64,000 nucleotides of DNA from Tissierella sp. MB52-C2 (GTDB lineage Bacteria > Bacillota > Clostridia > Tissierellales > Tissierellaceae), in contig NZ_CP133261.1 in assembly GCF_030931715.1 (NCBI RefSeq), positions 930,001 through 994,000 of the forward strand, written 5' to 3'. Below are positions 10,466 through 20,912 of the stretch, piece after piece. The notes below the pieces were generated by a model, which saw nothing but the letters and a program-made list of their open reading frames with translations, did no database searches and was not told the origin of the DNA. Made by a program: the position numbers and the translations under genes. Within the stretch, counting starts at the first letter, position 1. Each line of letters begins with the position of its first letter.

Positions 10466-10653
10466 AGCAATTATTTCTATCTGATACTGATAAGAAATTG
10501 TGCGGAGTATGTGGAGGAATTGCAGAATACTTTGGAATAGACTCTACCCTAGTAAGACTTGGATGGGTACTATTATCTATTTTTAGTGCTGGTTTTCCTG
10601 GTATAATAGCTTATATCTTAGCATCTATGATAATTCCAAAAAGAAATTTCTAA
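10462..10653 (+). CDS. PspC-domain small membrane protein
   Basis: 63 residues, start overlapping the uvrC stop (ATGA). The pattern [25 protein letters not shown] is the PspC domain: a short N-terminal amphipathic stretch followed by one long membrane segment ending in IIPKR. Stand-alone PspC proteins act at the membrane in envelope-stress responses or as membrane-associated regulators. The role here is not defined by the neighbours; coupling to uvrC is probably a matter of transcription only. Confidence 0.9.
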   Translation: MKQLFLSDTDKKLCGVCGGIAEYFGIDSTLVRLGWVLLSIFSAGFPGIIAYILASMIIPKRNF

Positions 10654-10681
10654 GTTGTTAAATTTTCTTAACTATTATAAC

Positions 10682-10731
10682 AATTAGAGAGGATAGATAT
10701 AGGAATATCTATAAATCTATTCTCTTTAATT
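10682..10731 (+). terminator. Terminator after the uvrC-pspC unit
   Basis: A 17-bp stem (AATTAGAGAGGATAGAT with ATCTATTCTCTTTAATT, two G-U pairs) around an AT-rich loop. The T-rich far arm runs into ATGTTTTCC. Confidence 0.65.
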
Positions 10732-10823
10732 ATGTTTTCCAAAGATTGACTTTCTACCTAATATTTCATATACTTAAAGGGTAACGATATGGTTATAAGT
10801 GTTGGAATACTTTAGTTAGAAAA

Positions 10824-10841
10824 GTGTTAAATTTTCAACAA
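10824..10841 (+). promoter_or_regulatory. Candidate Rex (redox) operator before PFOR gene
   Basis: The 18-base stretch GTGTTAAATTTTCAACAA matches the Rex consensus TTGTTAANNNNTTAACAA at 12 of 14 defined positions. It lies 35 bases before the start codon of a pyruvate:ferredoxin oxidoreductase gene, a kind of target that an NADH/NAD sensor would plausibly control. The region is AT-rich, so a chance match is possible; no Rex gene is in the window. Confidence 0.4.
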
Positions 10842-10861
10842 ACTTAACAGTTTTATAATAA

Positions 10862-14401
<3,540 letters not shown>

Positions 14402-14413
14402 TATATAAGAGTA

Positions 14414-14456
14414 AAAAAACAAGGTTATGGGGACGCCCATGACCTTGTTTTTTTTA
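14414..14456 (+). terminator. Strong terminator after nifJ
   Basis: A long hairpin (AAAAAACAAGGTTATGGG with CCCATGACCTTGTTTTTT) around GACG, followed by eight or more T. From here to 14816 I see only AT-rich sequence with no clear gene; a weak dyad AAATTCG...CGAAATTT lies near 14515-14541. Confidence 0.92.
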
Positions 14457-14816
14457 TATTGTAATATATGACTAAATTGAATTTAAGGTTAACGAAAACA
14501 GATAGTTAGATAAAATTCGAGTTTCTTGCGAAATTTGTCTAATAAAATATATTGATTTTGCTATTACTGTATGTTTTAATGTATGCTAATGAACCTAAAG
14601 ATTATCTAGATATTTTTAAAGTTTATTGTTTTAGGAGAACAAAAGGAAGATAGAGATTAGTAATTTAAAAGGGAATTTAAACTAAGCTAGATATTTATCT
14701 ATTTAGAAACACAAAGATTCTTATGGTACAAGCTTTATAATACTCAAATAAAGTGAGTTTTGAATAGTTTTGATTAATTTTATTACTTGAATTTAAAGAA
14801 AGGAATGATGGTTATT

Positions 14817-15017
14817 ATGAAAAGCCTTAAAATAAAAATATCCTTAATTTTAGTGTTGTTCATGTTATTCTCTATCAATATAAGTTCCTATGCAGAAAAG
14901 AGCCAAAATATAGAAGAAGATTATACTATGGAAGAGATAGAACAAATGTTAGAAGAGTACTTAAAAGAATATAATGCAAATATTGAAGTTGGTAGCAAGG
15001 AATATGTTAACAGGTAG
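14817..15017 (+). CDS. Small secreted protein of unknown function, possibly frameshifted
   Basis: From ATG 14817 the product is 66 residues: a clear signal peptide (MKSLKIKISLILVLFMLFS, cleavage after about SSYA) and then an acidic helix. An in-frame TTG at 14787 and two ATGs at 14805 and 14808 are alternatives, but the AAGAAAGGA site lies among them and the signal peptide begins best at 14817. The frame ends in KEYVNR-stop. The +1 frame continues from 15004 to a stop at 15103-15105 with MLTGRLLYSGHTNDH and more. A single-base loss may therefore have cut a protein of about 95 residues. I do not recognise the family. Confidence 0.5.
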   Translation: MKSLKIKISLILVLFMLFSINISSYAEKSQNIEEDYTMEEIEQMLEEYLKEYNANIEVGSKEYVNR

Positions 15018-15134
15018 ATTATTATATTCAGGACACACCAATGACCATTCAAATACAGTGTTAAGGGATACTGGTGAGAGCCAATATAGGATAATAAGAT
15101 ACTAATATATTAGAATATAGTAGGGTGATTTTTA

Positions 15135-15572
15135 ATGAATAAAAAAAAGATATTAATCAGTATATCTATAGTATTTATCATTATGATTTCTATAATTATA
15201 TATATGAGAAGTCAATCAATTTATGCAAAAAGTGAAAATGGAGAATGGAAAGCTTATTATAGAAGAGAGTTTTTAGACCCAAAAGCAACATGGAGTGGGT
15301 ATCTTTATTATACAGGACAAGATACTGATATAGAAGTAGCTACTACATTCATTGTAAATGGAAAAAGACTTGTTGATGATGGCTTATTTTTCAGTAAAGG
15401 TAGCAAGTATAGCCCTTCTTTTTTAGAGAAGCTTGCATTTGGAGGAAATCCAAAAAAAGTATTTAATTTTGCAGTATTTGGAATAGAAAAGAAAGCTAGT
15501 GATAATTGCGAATTGCTAATTAAATATAAGGTTGATGAGGATATATATGAGGAGAAATTAGTTTTTAAATAG
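15135..15572 (+). CDS. Hypothetical membrane-anchored extracellular protein
   Basis: 145 residues. Residues about 5-24 are one hydrophobic segment with no lipobox cysteine and no obvious cleavage site, so it is probably an N-terminal anchor with the remainder outside. The outer part alternates short polar and aromatic stretches (ENGEWKAYYRREF, WSGYLYYTG) and ends in alternating hydrophobic residues (CELLIKYKVDEDIYEEKLVF), suggesting a small beta-sandwich. The ribosome site TAGGGTGAT is weak to moderate. No family is recognised. The neighbours are another small secreted ORF and a decayed reading frame. Confidence 0.6.
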   Translation: MNKKKILISISIVFIIMISIIIYMRSQSIYAKSENGEWKAYYRREFLDPKATWSGYLYYTGQDTDIEVATTFIVNGKRLVDDGLFFSKGSKYSPSFLEKLAFGGNPKKVFNFAVFGIEKKASDNCELLIKYKVDEDIYEEKLVFK

Positions 15573-15602
15573 TAGTTGTATAAGTACAAATAAATATTAA
15601 AT

Positions 15603-15774
15603 ATGATCTCCATTGGCTTATTTTCTACTTATGAGAGCAGTAGCGCTGTTCACGACAGTGGATATACAATTATGAGGGGCAAATGTAGCAAAACGCAATT
15701 TTGAACTGCGTAATGACAGCTATAGATTTTTCATATTTGCGGGGATTACAGCAGGTGTTTTATATATTCATTGA
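15603..15774 (+). pseudogene. Decayed small reading frame before a terminator
   Basis: From ATG 15603 a frame encodes MISIGLFSTYESSSAVHDSG and a few more residues, then stops after KTQF. Shifting by +1 near 15675-15680 restores a frame reading GANVAKRNFELRNDSYRFF and then a hydrophobic tail (FAGITAGVLYIH) to TGA 15772. The protein-like composition on both sides of the shift, together with a terminator 6 bases downstream, suggests a small gene (about 57 residues, one membrane segment) broken by a one-base change. No ribosome site is obvious and the family is unknown. This explains part of the 600-base gap between recognised genes. Confidence 0.35.
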
Positions 15775-15779
15775 TATAA

Positions 15780-15816
15780 AAAGGTAGAGCTTAGGCTCTA
15801 TCTTTCTATTTTTTTA
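15780..15816 (+). terminator. Terminator after decayed frame
   Basis: An 11-bp stem (AAAGGTAGAGC with GCTCTATCTTT, one G-U pair) around TTAG, followed by CTATTTTTTT. Confidence 0.85.
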
Positions 15817-16022
15817 GTTTAGCGAGACTTTCATATTAAAATAATAAGTATTATTTGAAAGGAAATAAGAATCAGTTTACTAAAGAAGACAAAAAACGAG
15901 TTAGTGATGGAATAATATGAAACTATGATGGTAAGTAGATATAGTATAAAAAATATGTTTAGATTAAGCATATTGGTATTAGGCAAAATCGAATTATGTC
16001 CGAAAAATGGGAATCAAATTCA

Positions 16023-16052
16023 TTGACAAGCTTTTTAGCGAATTAGTATAAT
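16023..16052 (+). promoter_or_regulatory. Strong sigma-A promoter for the radical SAM/RiPP cluster
   Basis: Exact TTGACA at 16023-16028 and exact TATAAT at 16047-16052 with an 18-base spacer. It lies 119 bases before the first radical SAM gene, after a terminator. Nothing else in the gap from 15836 to 16170 looks like a gene, except a short stretch near 15860-15915 that translates as GNKNQFTKEDKKRVSDG and then stops. Confidence 0.75.
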
Positions 16053-16170
16053 AAAGTCAATAAGAATTATGATGCAAATATCAAAAAAACTCTTATAAGT
16101 ATCTAATCATATTTATTAGAAATTAAAGATGATTAATGTATAAGAAGTTAAGAAGAAAGGAGGAAGGCTT

Positions 16171-17481
16171 ATGGAGGGTGTAGAAAATGAAAGATTTAGA
16201 GTAAAATTAAGAACTGATGGAGCACTTGCTATTACAAATATTGAAGAAAATAAAATTAAAGTATATAAGGGAATTGATAAGCAAATAGTAGCTTTGCTTT
16301 TGAAGTATTCAAAATCATCTCATGTAGAAAAATTAATTCTAGAAAAAATGGGAGAAAATGCTGAGAATGTATTAGGCAAACTTGAGCATATAATAGATGA
16401 ATTAAAAGATATGAATATTATAAATGAAGAAAAGAACAATACTTCATATAAAATTAACAAACAAAATTTGGATATATATAGTGAGAATCTAACTAAAAGT
16501 TTAGATGAAATATATATAGAGATAACCAAAAGATGTAATTTAAGATGTTATCATTGCTATATTGATAATGATATATTAAAAAGAGAAATGTCCATAGAAA
16601 AAATACAGGATATAATTGATCAGGCCGCCGAAATGGGTGTATTGATGATTAAAGTAACTGGTGGAGAACCTCTTATACATAAAGATTTTTTTAAAATTGC
16701 TAAATATATAAGGGATAAGAACATGTTATTAAGAGTTTATACTAATGGAACAAGTTTAAATGAAGATGTCATTAATAATATGTATAATTGTGGAGTAAAA
16801 GAAATACAAATTAGCGTAGATGGATTTTATGATGAAACCCATGACAGTATAAGAAGGAAAAAAGGTAATCTTAATAATATAAAACAAGCACTTCCTATTT
16901 TAGAAAAAAATAATATAAAAACAATACTATCTTTTACGGCAACAGATTTTAATGTTAGTGAAATAAAATATTTTTCGGAATATCTTAAAGAATTTAAGCA
17001 TATAAAGTTAAATGCAAGTTTATTTATGAATTACCATAATAAACAAGAATGTAATCATGATATGTTGAATGTATCTAATGATACGATAAATGAACTAAAA
17101 AGATGTGCATATACAATGCAAGACGTTTGGAGTAAAAAAATGGACTATGGATTTACTTATTCAAATGATAATATTGGATATTGCGGTGCAGGGAATTTTA
17201 GTATGTACATATCTTCAATAGGAGAGGTATATATGTGTCCTGTCCTTCAAGAAAATAGTTTTAGATTAGGCAACGTTAATGGGGAAAGACTAAAAGATAT
17301 TTGGGAAAATAGTGAAGCATTGAATGAATTTAGAAAGTATAAATTGAGAGATATAGATAAATGCAATAGTTGTCAAAAAGTGAATGAATGTAGAGGTGGA
17401 TGTAGAGTAAGAGCATACTTAAGTAATGATAGTATATATTCACACGATCCAATTTCATGTTCTATGTTTTTGGAAGACTAG
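16171..17481 (+). CDS. Radical SAM/SPASM peptide-modifying enzyme (first copy)
   Basis: 436 residues. The N-terminal 100 residues resemble a PqqD-like recognition region by position and by the helical, charged pattern (weak call). The radical SAM core starts at the CX3CX2C motif CNLRCYHC (C122, C126, C129), followed by the SAM-contact motif VTGGEPL. The C-terminal SPASM region holds the remaining cysteines (GYCGAGN, YMCPV, CNSCQKVNECRGGC, SCSMF), able to hold two auxiliary iron-sulfur clusters. Such enzymes form thioether or carbon-carbon links in ribosomal peptides. A strong promoter and an AAGGAGGAAGG site precede it. It heads the cluster, 1.4 kb before the precursor gene. The exact reaction is unknown. 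Confidence 0.88.
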   Translation: MEGVENERFRVKLRTDGALAITNIEENKIKVYKGIDKQIVALLLKYSKSSHVEKLILEKMGENAENVLGKLEHIIDELKDMNIINEEKNNTSYKINKQNLDIYSENLTKSLDEIYIEITKRCNLRCYHCYIDNDILKREMSIEKIQDIIDQAAEMGVLMIKVTGGEPLIHKDFFKIAKYIRDKNMLLRVYTNGTSLNEDVINNMYNCGVKEIQISVDGFYDETHDSIRRKKGNLNNIKQALPILEKNNIKTILSFTATDFNVSEIKYFSEYLKEFKHIKLNASLFMNYHNKQECNHDMLNVSNDTINELKRCAYTMQDVWSKKMDYGFTYSNDNIGYCGAGNFSMYISSIGEVYMCPVLQENSFRLGNVNGERLKDIWENSEALNEFRKYKLRDIDKCNSCQKVNECRGGCRVRAYLSNDSIYSHDPISCSMFLED

Positions 17482-17490
17482 GAGGACGAT

Positions 17491-18792
17491 ATGTATAAAA
17501 AAATATTATTTATTATTTCGTCAAGTAATAGTATTGCAAGAGCAGTCTTAAAAAAGTCAAATTGCACTCCAAATATAGGAGTATTATATATAGCTTCAGT
17601 TTTAAAAATGCATGGGTATGAAGTTAAGATTATAGATATGTTAGTTGAGGATTTTACAGCAAAAGGATTTATAGAGGAAATAAAACTATTTAATCCAGAT
17701 ATTATAGGGATGTCAATTTTTACAGAAGCTTATGATAATGCTATTGAAATAATAAAAATGATTAAGAAAAATTTCAAAGATATAAAAATTGCAGTTGGTG
17801 GACCACATGCAACCTTTGAAGGTATTAATATGATGAGAGAAATAGAGGAAATAGATTATGTAATTAGATATGAGGGAGAATTCACATTTTTATTATTACT
17901 TGAACATTTAAACTATCCAGATAGTATAGGTATAGAAAAAGTTAAAAGTCTTATATATAGAAAAAAATCTGATATTGTATGCAATGAAAAACGAGGATAT
18001 ATAGAGGCTTTAGATGTATTGCCATTTCCTGTATTAGGCATGGTAGATAGAGATAAATATAGCGAAATATTTGCACTTATAACTAGTAGAGGATGTCCTG
18101 GAGATTGTGTATATTGCAGTTCAAAAGCAATGTCAGGAGGAAAATATAGATATAGAAGTGCAGAAAATATCATAAGTGAAGTCTATTATATCTATAATAA
18201 GACTAAGGAAAGCTTGTTTGAAATATATGATGATACATTTACAGTAAATAAAAGTAGGGTCAAAAAGTTTTGTAAGCTATTAAAAGAAGTGAACATACCA
18301 GTTATATGGAGATGTCAATCAAGGGCTGATGTTTTAACTGAAGAATTAATACATAATTTATATGATGCTGATTGTAAATATATTCATATAGGCATAGAGA
18401 GTGGGAATCAAATAGTTTTAGATAAAATCGGTAAAAAAATAAAACTAAAAGAGGCTCTAGATAAAGTTATTTATGCAAAAGATTTAGGAATAAATATCTA
18501 CTGTAGTTTTATTATTGGACATTATTGCGACACAATAGAAACAATAGAAGAAACTCTAGAAACCATAAGAGATTTGAAAAATAAAGGAATAAGCATTGGT
18601 GTAGCATCCTGTACTCCTTATCCTGGAACTTTTATAAAAGAGAATGCTGAGGAAATAGGACTAAATATACATGCTAAAAGATGGAGAGAATATCAGTTTG
18701 GAAATCCTATTGTAAGTAATAAAGATTTATCTCTGGATGATTTAAGAGACTATCTTTTTAAAGGATTTAAAGAGTTTTTTATAGGGAATTAA
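17491..18792 (+). CDS. Cobalamin-type (B12-binding domain) radical SAM enzyme (first copy)
   Basis: 433 residues, 9 bases after the previous gene with a TAGGAGGA site. Residues about 1-170 form a Rossmann-like B12-binding domain (GVLYIASVLKMHGYEVKIID, then IAVGGPHATF). The radical SAM core carries CPGDCVYC (C202, C206, C209) in the stretch TSRGCPG...SSKAMSGGKYR. This is the P-methylase/BchE-like class, many members of which methylate unactivated carbon or do cyclisation chemistry in peptide and other pathways. It is a paralogue of the product starting at 19406: the cysteines fall at the same positions and the motif context matches. Substrate and reaction are inferred only from context. Confidence 0.88.
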   Translation: MYKKILFIISSSNSIARAVLKKSNCTPNIGVLYIASVLKMHGYEVKIIDMLVEDFTAKGFIEEIKLFNPDIIGMSIFTEAYDNAIEIIKMIKKNFKDIKIAVGGPHATFEGINMMREIEEIDYVIRYEGEFTFLLLLEHLNYPDSIGIEKVKSLIYRKKSDIVCNEKRGYIEALDVLPFPVLGMVDRDKYSEIFALITSRGCPGDCVYCSSKAMSGGKYRYRSAENIISEVYYIYNKTKESLFEIYDDTFTVNKSRVKKFCKLLKEVNIPVIWRCQSRADVLTEELIHNLYDADCKYIHIGIESGNQIVLDKIGKKIKLKEALDKVIYAKDLGINIYCSFIIGHYCDTIETIEETLETIRDLKNKGISIGVASCTPYPGTFIKENAEEIGLNIHAKRWREYQFGNPIVSNKDLSLDDLRDYLFKGFKEFFIGN

Positions 18793-18878
18793 GTAATAAA
18801 AAACTTTGAATAATCTTGCTATGATTATAATAAAATTATATAAAACTTTGTAAATATCTTTATAAAGGGGGGAAATAG

Positions 18879-19016
18879 ATGAAAGATATATATGAAGCTC
18901 CATTAGCTGAAACAAGTAGCGATTTTGAAACAGTAGATTCTTGTGGATTCAATTGCAACTGGGGATTTGGCGTAGGAATAGCAATAGTCGCATTACCAGC
19001 ACCAGGGCCAACGTAA
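18879..19016 (+). CDS. Putative RiPP precursor peptide, 45 residues
   Basis: A 46-codon frame from ATG 18879 to TAA 19014-19016, with an excellent ribosome site (AAAGGGGGGAAATAG). Residues 1-20 are acidic and leader-like (MKDIYEAPLAETSSDF, then ETVD). Residues 21-45 are different in kind: two cysteines (C22, C26), then N-W, a glycine-rich stretch, a run of Val/Ile/Ala/Leu, and a Pro-rich end (PAPGPT). A short acidic leader plus a Cys/Gly/hydrophobic core beside radical SAM and PqqD-like genes is the hallmark of sactipeptide-like or other radical SAM-modified RiPPs. The cleavage site is probably near residue 20 (inferred). A strong hairpin follows. I know of no characterised peptide with this core. 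Confidence 0.82.
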   Translation: MKDIYEAPLAETSSDFETVDSCGFNCNWGFGVGIAIVALPAPGPT

Positions 19017-19035
19017 AATTTTTAATTAACTAAGT

Positions 19036-19080
19036 AAGAATACTAAGATGGAGGGTCCTACTCACTATCTTAGTATTCTT
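19036..19080 (+). terminator. Large hairpin between precursor and maturation genes (partial terminator/stabiliser)
   Basis: A 14-bp perfect stem (AAGAATACTAAGAT with ATCTTAGTATTCTT) around a 17-base loop, with weaker pairing continuing outward. No T run follows (GCTAACTAA). This favours transcript processing or stabilisation, or partial termination, which would yield more precursor than enzyme mRNA, as is common in peptide clusters. Confidence 0.8.
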
Positions 19081-19116
19081 GCTAACTAAATTAAAAGAGA
19101 GAGAGGTACTATAAAG

Positions 19117-19413
19117 ATGATATTAGAAAACCCAATTCATATGAAAACATATATATGGAAGAAACAAGAAGGATGTATTATAACTATAAGCGAAGATGGT
19201 CAAAAGTACATATTAAATCCTGAATATGCAATGATTTGGGAAGAAATAGACGATCTAAAAACAATAGAAGATATAGCACAAATAGTTGCTGTAAAGATGG
19301 AAATTAATCTTGATATGGCAATAGAAAAAGTAACAGAAATGGCTAAAGAATTAGCAGAAAAGGATTTAATATCTTTTGAAAATTATCTATGGCTGGAGGA
19401 AGATTATGTATAA
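19117..19413 (+). CDS. PqqD-like peptide recognition protein (RRE)
   Basis: 98 residues. A short beta-rich start (WKKQEGCIITISEDGQKYILNPEYAMIWEEID) leads into helices (IEDIAQIVAVKMEINLDMAIEKVTEMAKEL). This is the layout of stand-alone PqqD-fold recognition elements that bind leader peptides and present the core to the maturase. It lies between the precursor and a cobalamin-type radical SAM gene, and overlaps the latter by 8 bases. The assignment rests on pattern and position; a profile comparison would settle it. Confidence 0.8.
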   Translation: MILENPIHMKTYIWKKQEGCIITISEDGQKYILNPEYAMIWEEIDDLKTIEDIAQIVAVKMEINLDMAIEKVTEMAKELAEKDLISFENYLWLEEDYV

Positions 19414-20704
19414 AAAAGTGTTATTGATACTTTCAAGTGCTAATAAATTGAGAAGAAAAAGTTTTTCTGATAAATCTTCAGCACCACCATTAGGATTAAT
19501 ATATATAGGTAATATGTTAAAAATTCATGGTTACCCAGTAGAAATTATAGATTTATCTGTTGAAGACTATTCTCTAGATGATTTTAAACAATTCTTAGAA
19601 CAGTATAGTCCTGATGTTGTAGGAATAAGCGTTTATACAGAAACATATTTTTCATCGATAGAAATATCTAAAATTATAAAATCATGTGTTCCAAGTTGTA
19701 AAATAGTCTTAGGTGGGGCACATGTTACATTCTTGCCAGAGGAAAGTCTTTTGAATGATTCAGTAGACTTTGTCGTTAGGAATGAAGGGGAATTTGCATT
19801 TGTTCAATTAATGGAATATTTAAATAATTCTCATTCATATATTATAGAAAATATAAAGGGGTTATCATATAAAAATGCAAAAGGTGAAATTATATCTAAT
19901 GAACAAAGAGGATATTTAAAAAATTTAGATGTTCTTCCTATACCAGATGAAAATATTTTACCATCTGAAAATTATACGTATGCAGCAACGATTTTAAGCA
20001 GTAGAGGATGCCCGGGAGGGTGTATATATTGTGCTTCTAGAGCTATGTCAGGAGGAAAATATAGGACAAGAAGTATAGAAAACTTTATAGGTGAAATTTA
20101 TTTTAAATATAAAAAATATGGCATTAAATATTTTAATATATTTGATGATACCTTTACAGCTAATGTAAAAAGGCTAAGCCTATTTTGTGAAAATATAAAA
20201 GAAATCGGAGAAGATATTACTTGGAGATGTGATTCAAGAGCAGATGTATTAAATGAAGATATACTTCATATGTTAAAGGATGCAGGTTGTATTGCTATTC
20301 ATATTGGAATAGAAAGTGGCAGCCAAGAAGTCTTAGATGGGCTTAAAAAATATATTGATTTAAAGCATGCAGAAGCTATGGTAAAGTATGCCAATAGCAT
20401 TGGAATACGACCAATGTGTTCTTTTATCATAGGTCATCATAGTGATACTTATGAAACAATTGATATGACAGTAGAATTAGGTATTAAGTTTAAAAATGAA
20501 TATAATGCCATGGTAGCATTTTCAACTAATACACCATATCCAGGGACTTATTTATATAATAATGCTGAAAAATTAGGAATAACAATTCATACTAAAAATT
20601 GGAATAAATATGATATTGTTCAACCAGTTATATCAACAAAAAATATAAGTTGTACTGAGTTAAGAAACATTATGTACGAAGGTCAAATTAGAATGAATAA
20701 CTAG
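19406..20704 (+). CDS. Cobalamin-type (B12-binding domain) radical SAM enzyme (second copy)
   Basis: 432 residues from ATG 19406, which has TGGAGGAAG just upstream; an upstream in-frame TTG at 19376 lacks a site. The B12-binding domain (GLIYIGNMLKIHGYPVEIID, then IVLGGAHVTF) is followed by the radical SAM core with CPGGCIYC (C202, C206, C209) and ASRAMSGGKYRTRS. Its close likeness to the 17491 product, including identical cysteine positions, shows a duplication inside the cluster. Overlap with the PqqD-like gene suggests a working pair. It probably acts on the precursor at 18879, for example by C-methylation or ring formation; this is inference. Confidence 0.88.
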   Translation: MYKKVLLILSSANKLRRKSFSDKSSAPPLGLIYIGNMLKIHGYPVEIIDLSVEDYSLDDFKQFLEQYSPDVVGISVYTETYFSSIEISKIIKSCVPSCKIVLGGAHVTFLPEESLLNDSVDFVVRNEGEFAFVQLMEYLNNSHSYIIENIKGLSYKNAKGEIISNEQRGYLKNLDVLPIPDENILPSENYTYAATILSSRGCPGGCIYCASRAMSGGKYRTRSIENFIGEIYFKYKKYGIKYFNIFDDTFTANVKRLSLFCENIKEIGEDITWRCDSRADVLNEDILHMLKDAGCIAIHIGIESGSQEVLDGLKKYIDLKHAEAMVKYANSIGIRPMCSFIIGHHSDTYETIDMTVELGIKFKNEYNAMVAFSTNTPYPGTYLYNNAEKLGITIHTKNWNKYDIVQPVISTKNISCTELRNIMYEGQIRMNN

Positions 20705-20723
20705 TAAAGGAGATGGAATATTT

Positions 20724-20906
20724 ATGAAAAGAGTAGTAGTAGAATTGGAAGGGAATTTAACGTTTTGTGGAATTGATAAGGGAGAAATAGAAATAGAAGG
20801 TAAAGTAGGATTACTGGTAGAAACAGATAAAAAATCTGGCTTAAAGATTTGGTGTCCAAAGGAAATGATAAAAGATATTTTAGTAATTCCAATAAGTGAG
20901 GTGTAA
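20724..20906 (+). CDS. 60-residue protein of unknown function in the RiPP cluster
   Basis: Good ribosome site (AAAGGAGATGG). The sequence is strand-rich and charged (KRVVVELEGNLTF, EIEIEGKVGLLVETD) with two cysteines (C15, C44, the latter in IWCPKEM). There is no signal peptide or membrane segment. It lies 19 bases after a cobalamin-type radical SAM gene and 6 bases before a SPASM radical SAM gene, so it is translated with them. It is too beta-rich and lacks a core-like tail, so a second precursor is unlikely. A small partner of a maturase, or an iron-sulfur or peptide-binding accessory, is possible. No family recognised. Confidence 0.7.
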   Translation: MKRVVVELEGNLTFCGIDKGEIEIEGKVGLLVETDKKSGLKIWCPKEMIKDILVIPISEV

Positions 20907-20912
20907 AACTAT

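Noticed and set aside
15855-15920. Short frame GNKNQFTKEDKKRVSDG as a second precursor peptide
   Set aside because: It has no start codon with a ribosome site, no leader/core change, and stops quickly; more like a decayed fragment.
20724-20906. The 60-residue ORF as a second RiPP precursor
   Set aside because: Its even, strand-rich charged sequence with no core-like tail fits a folded accessory protein better.
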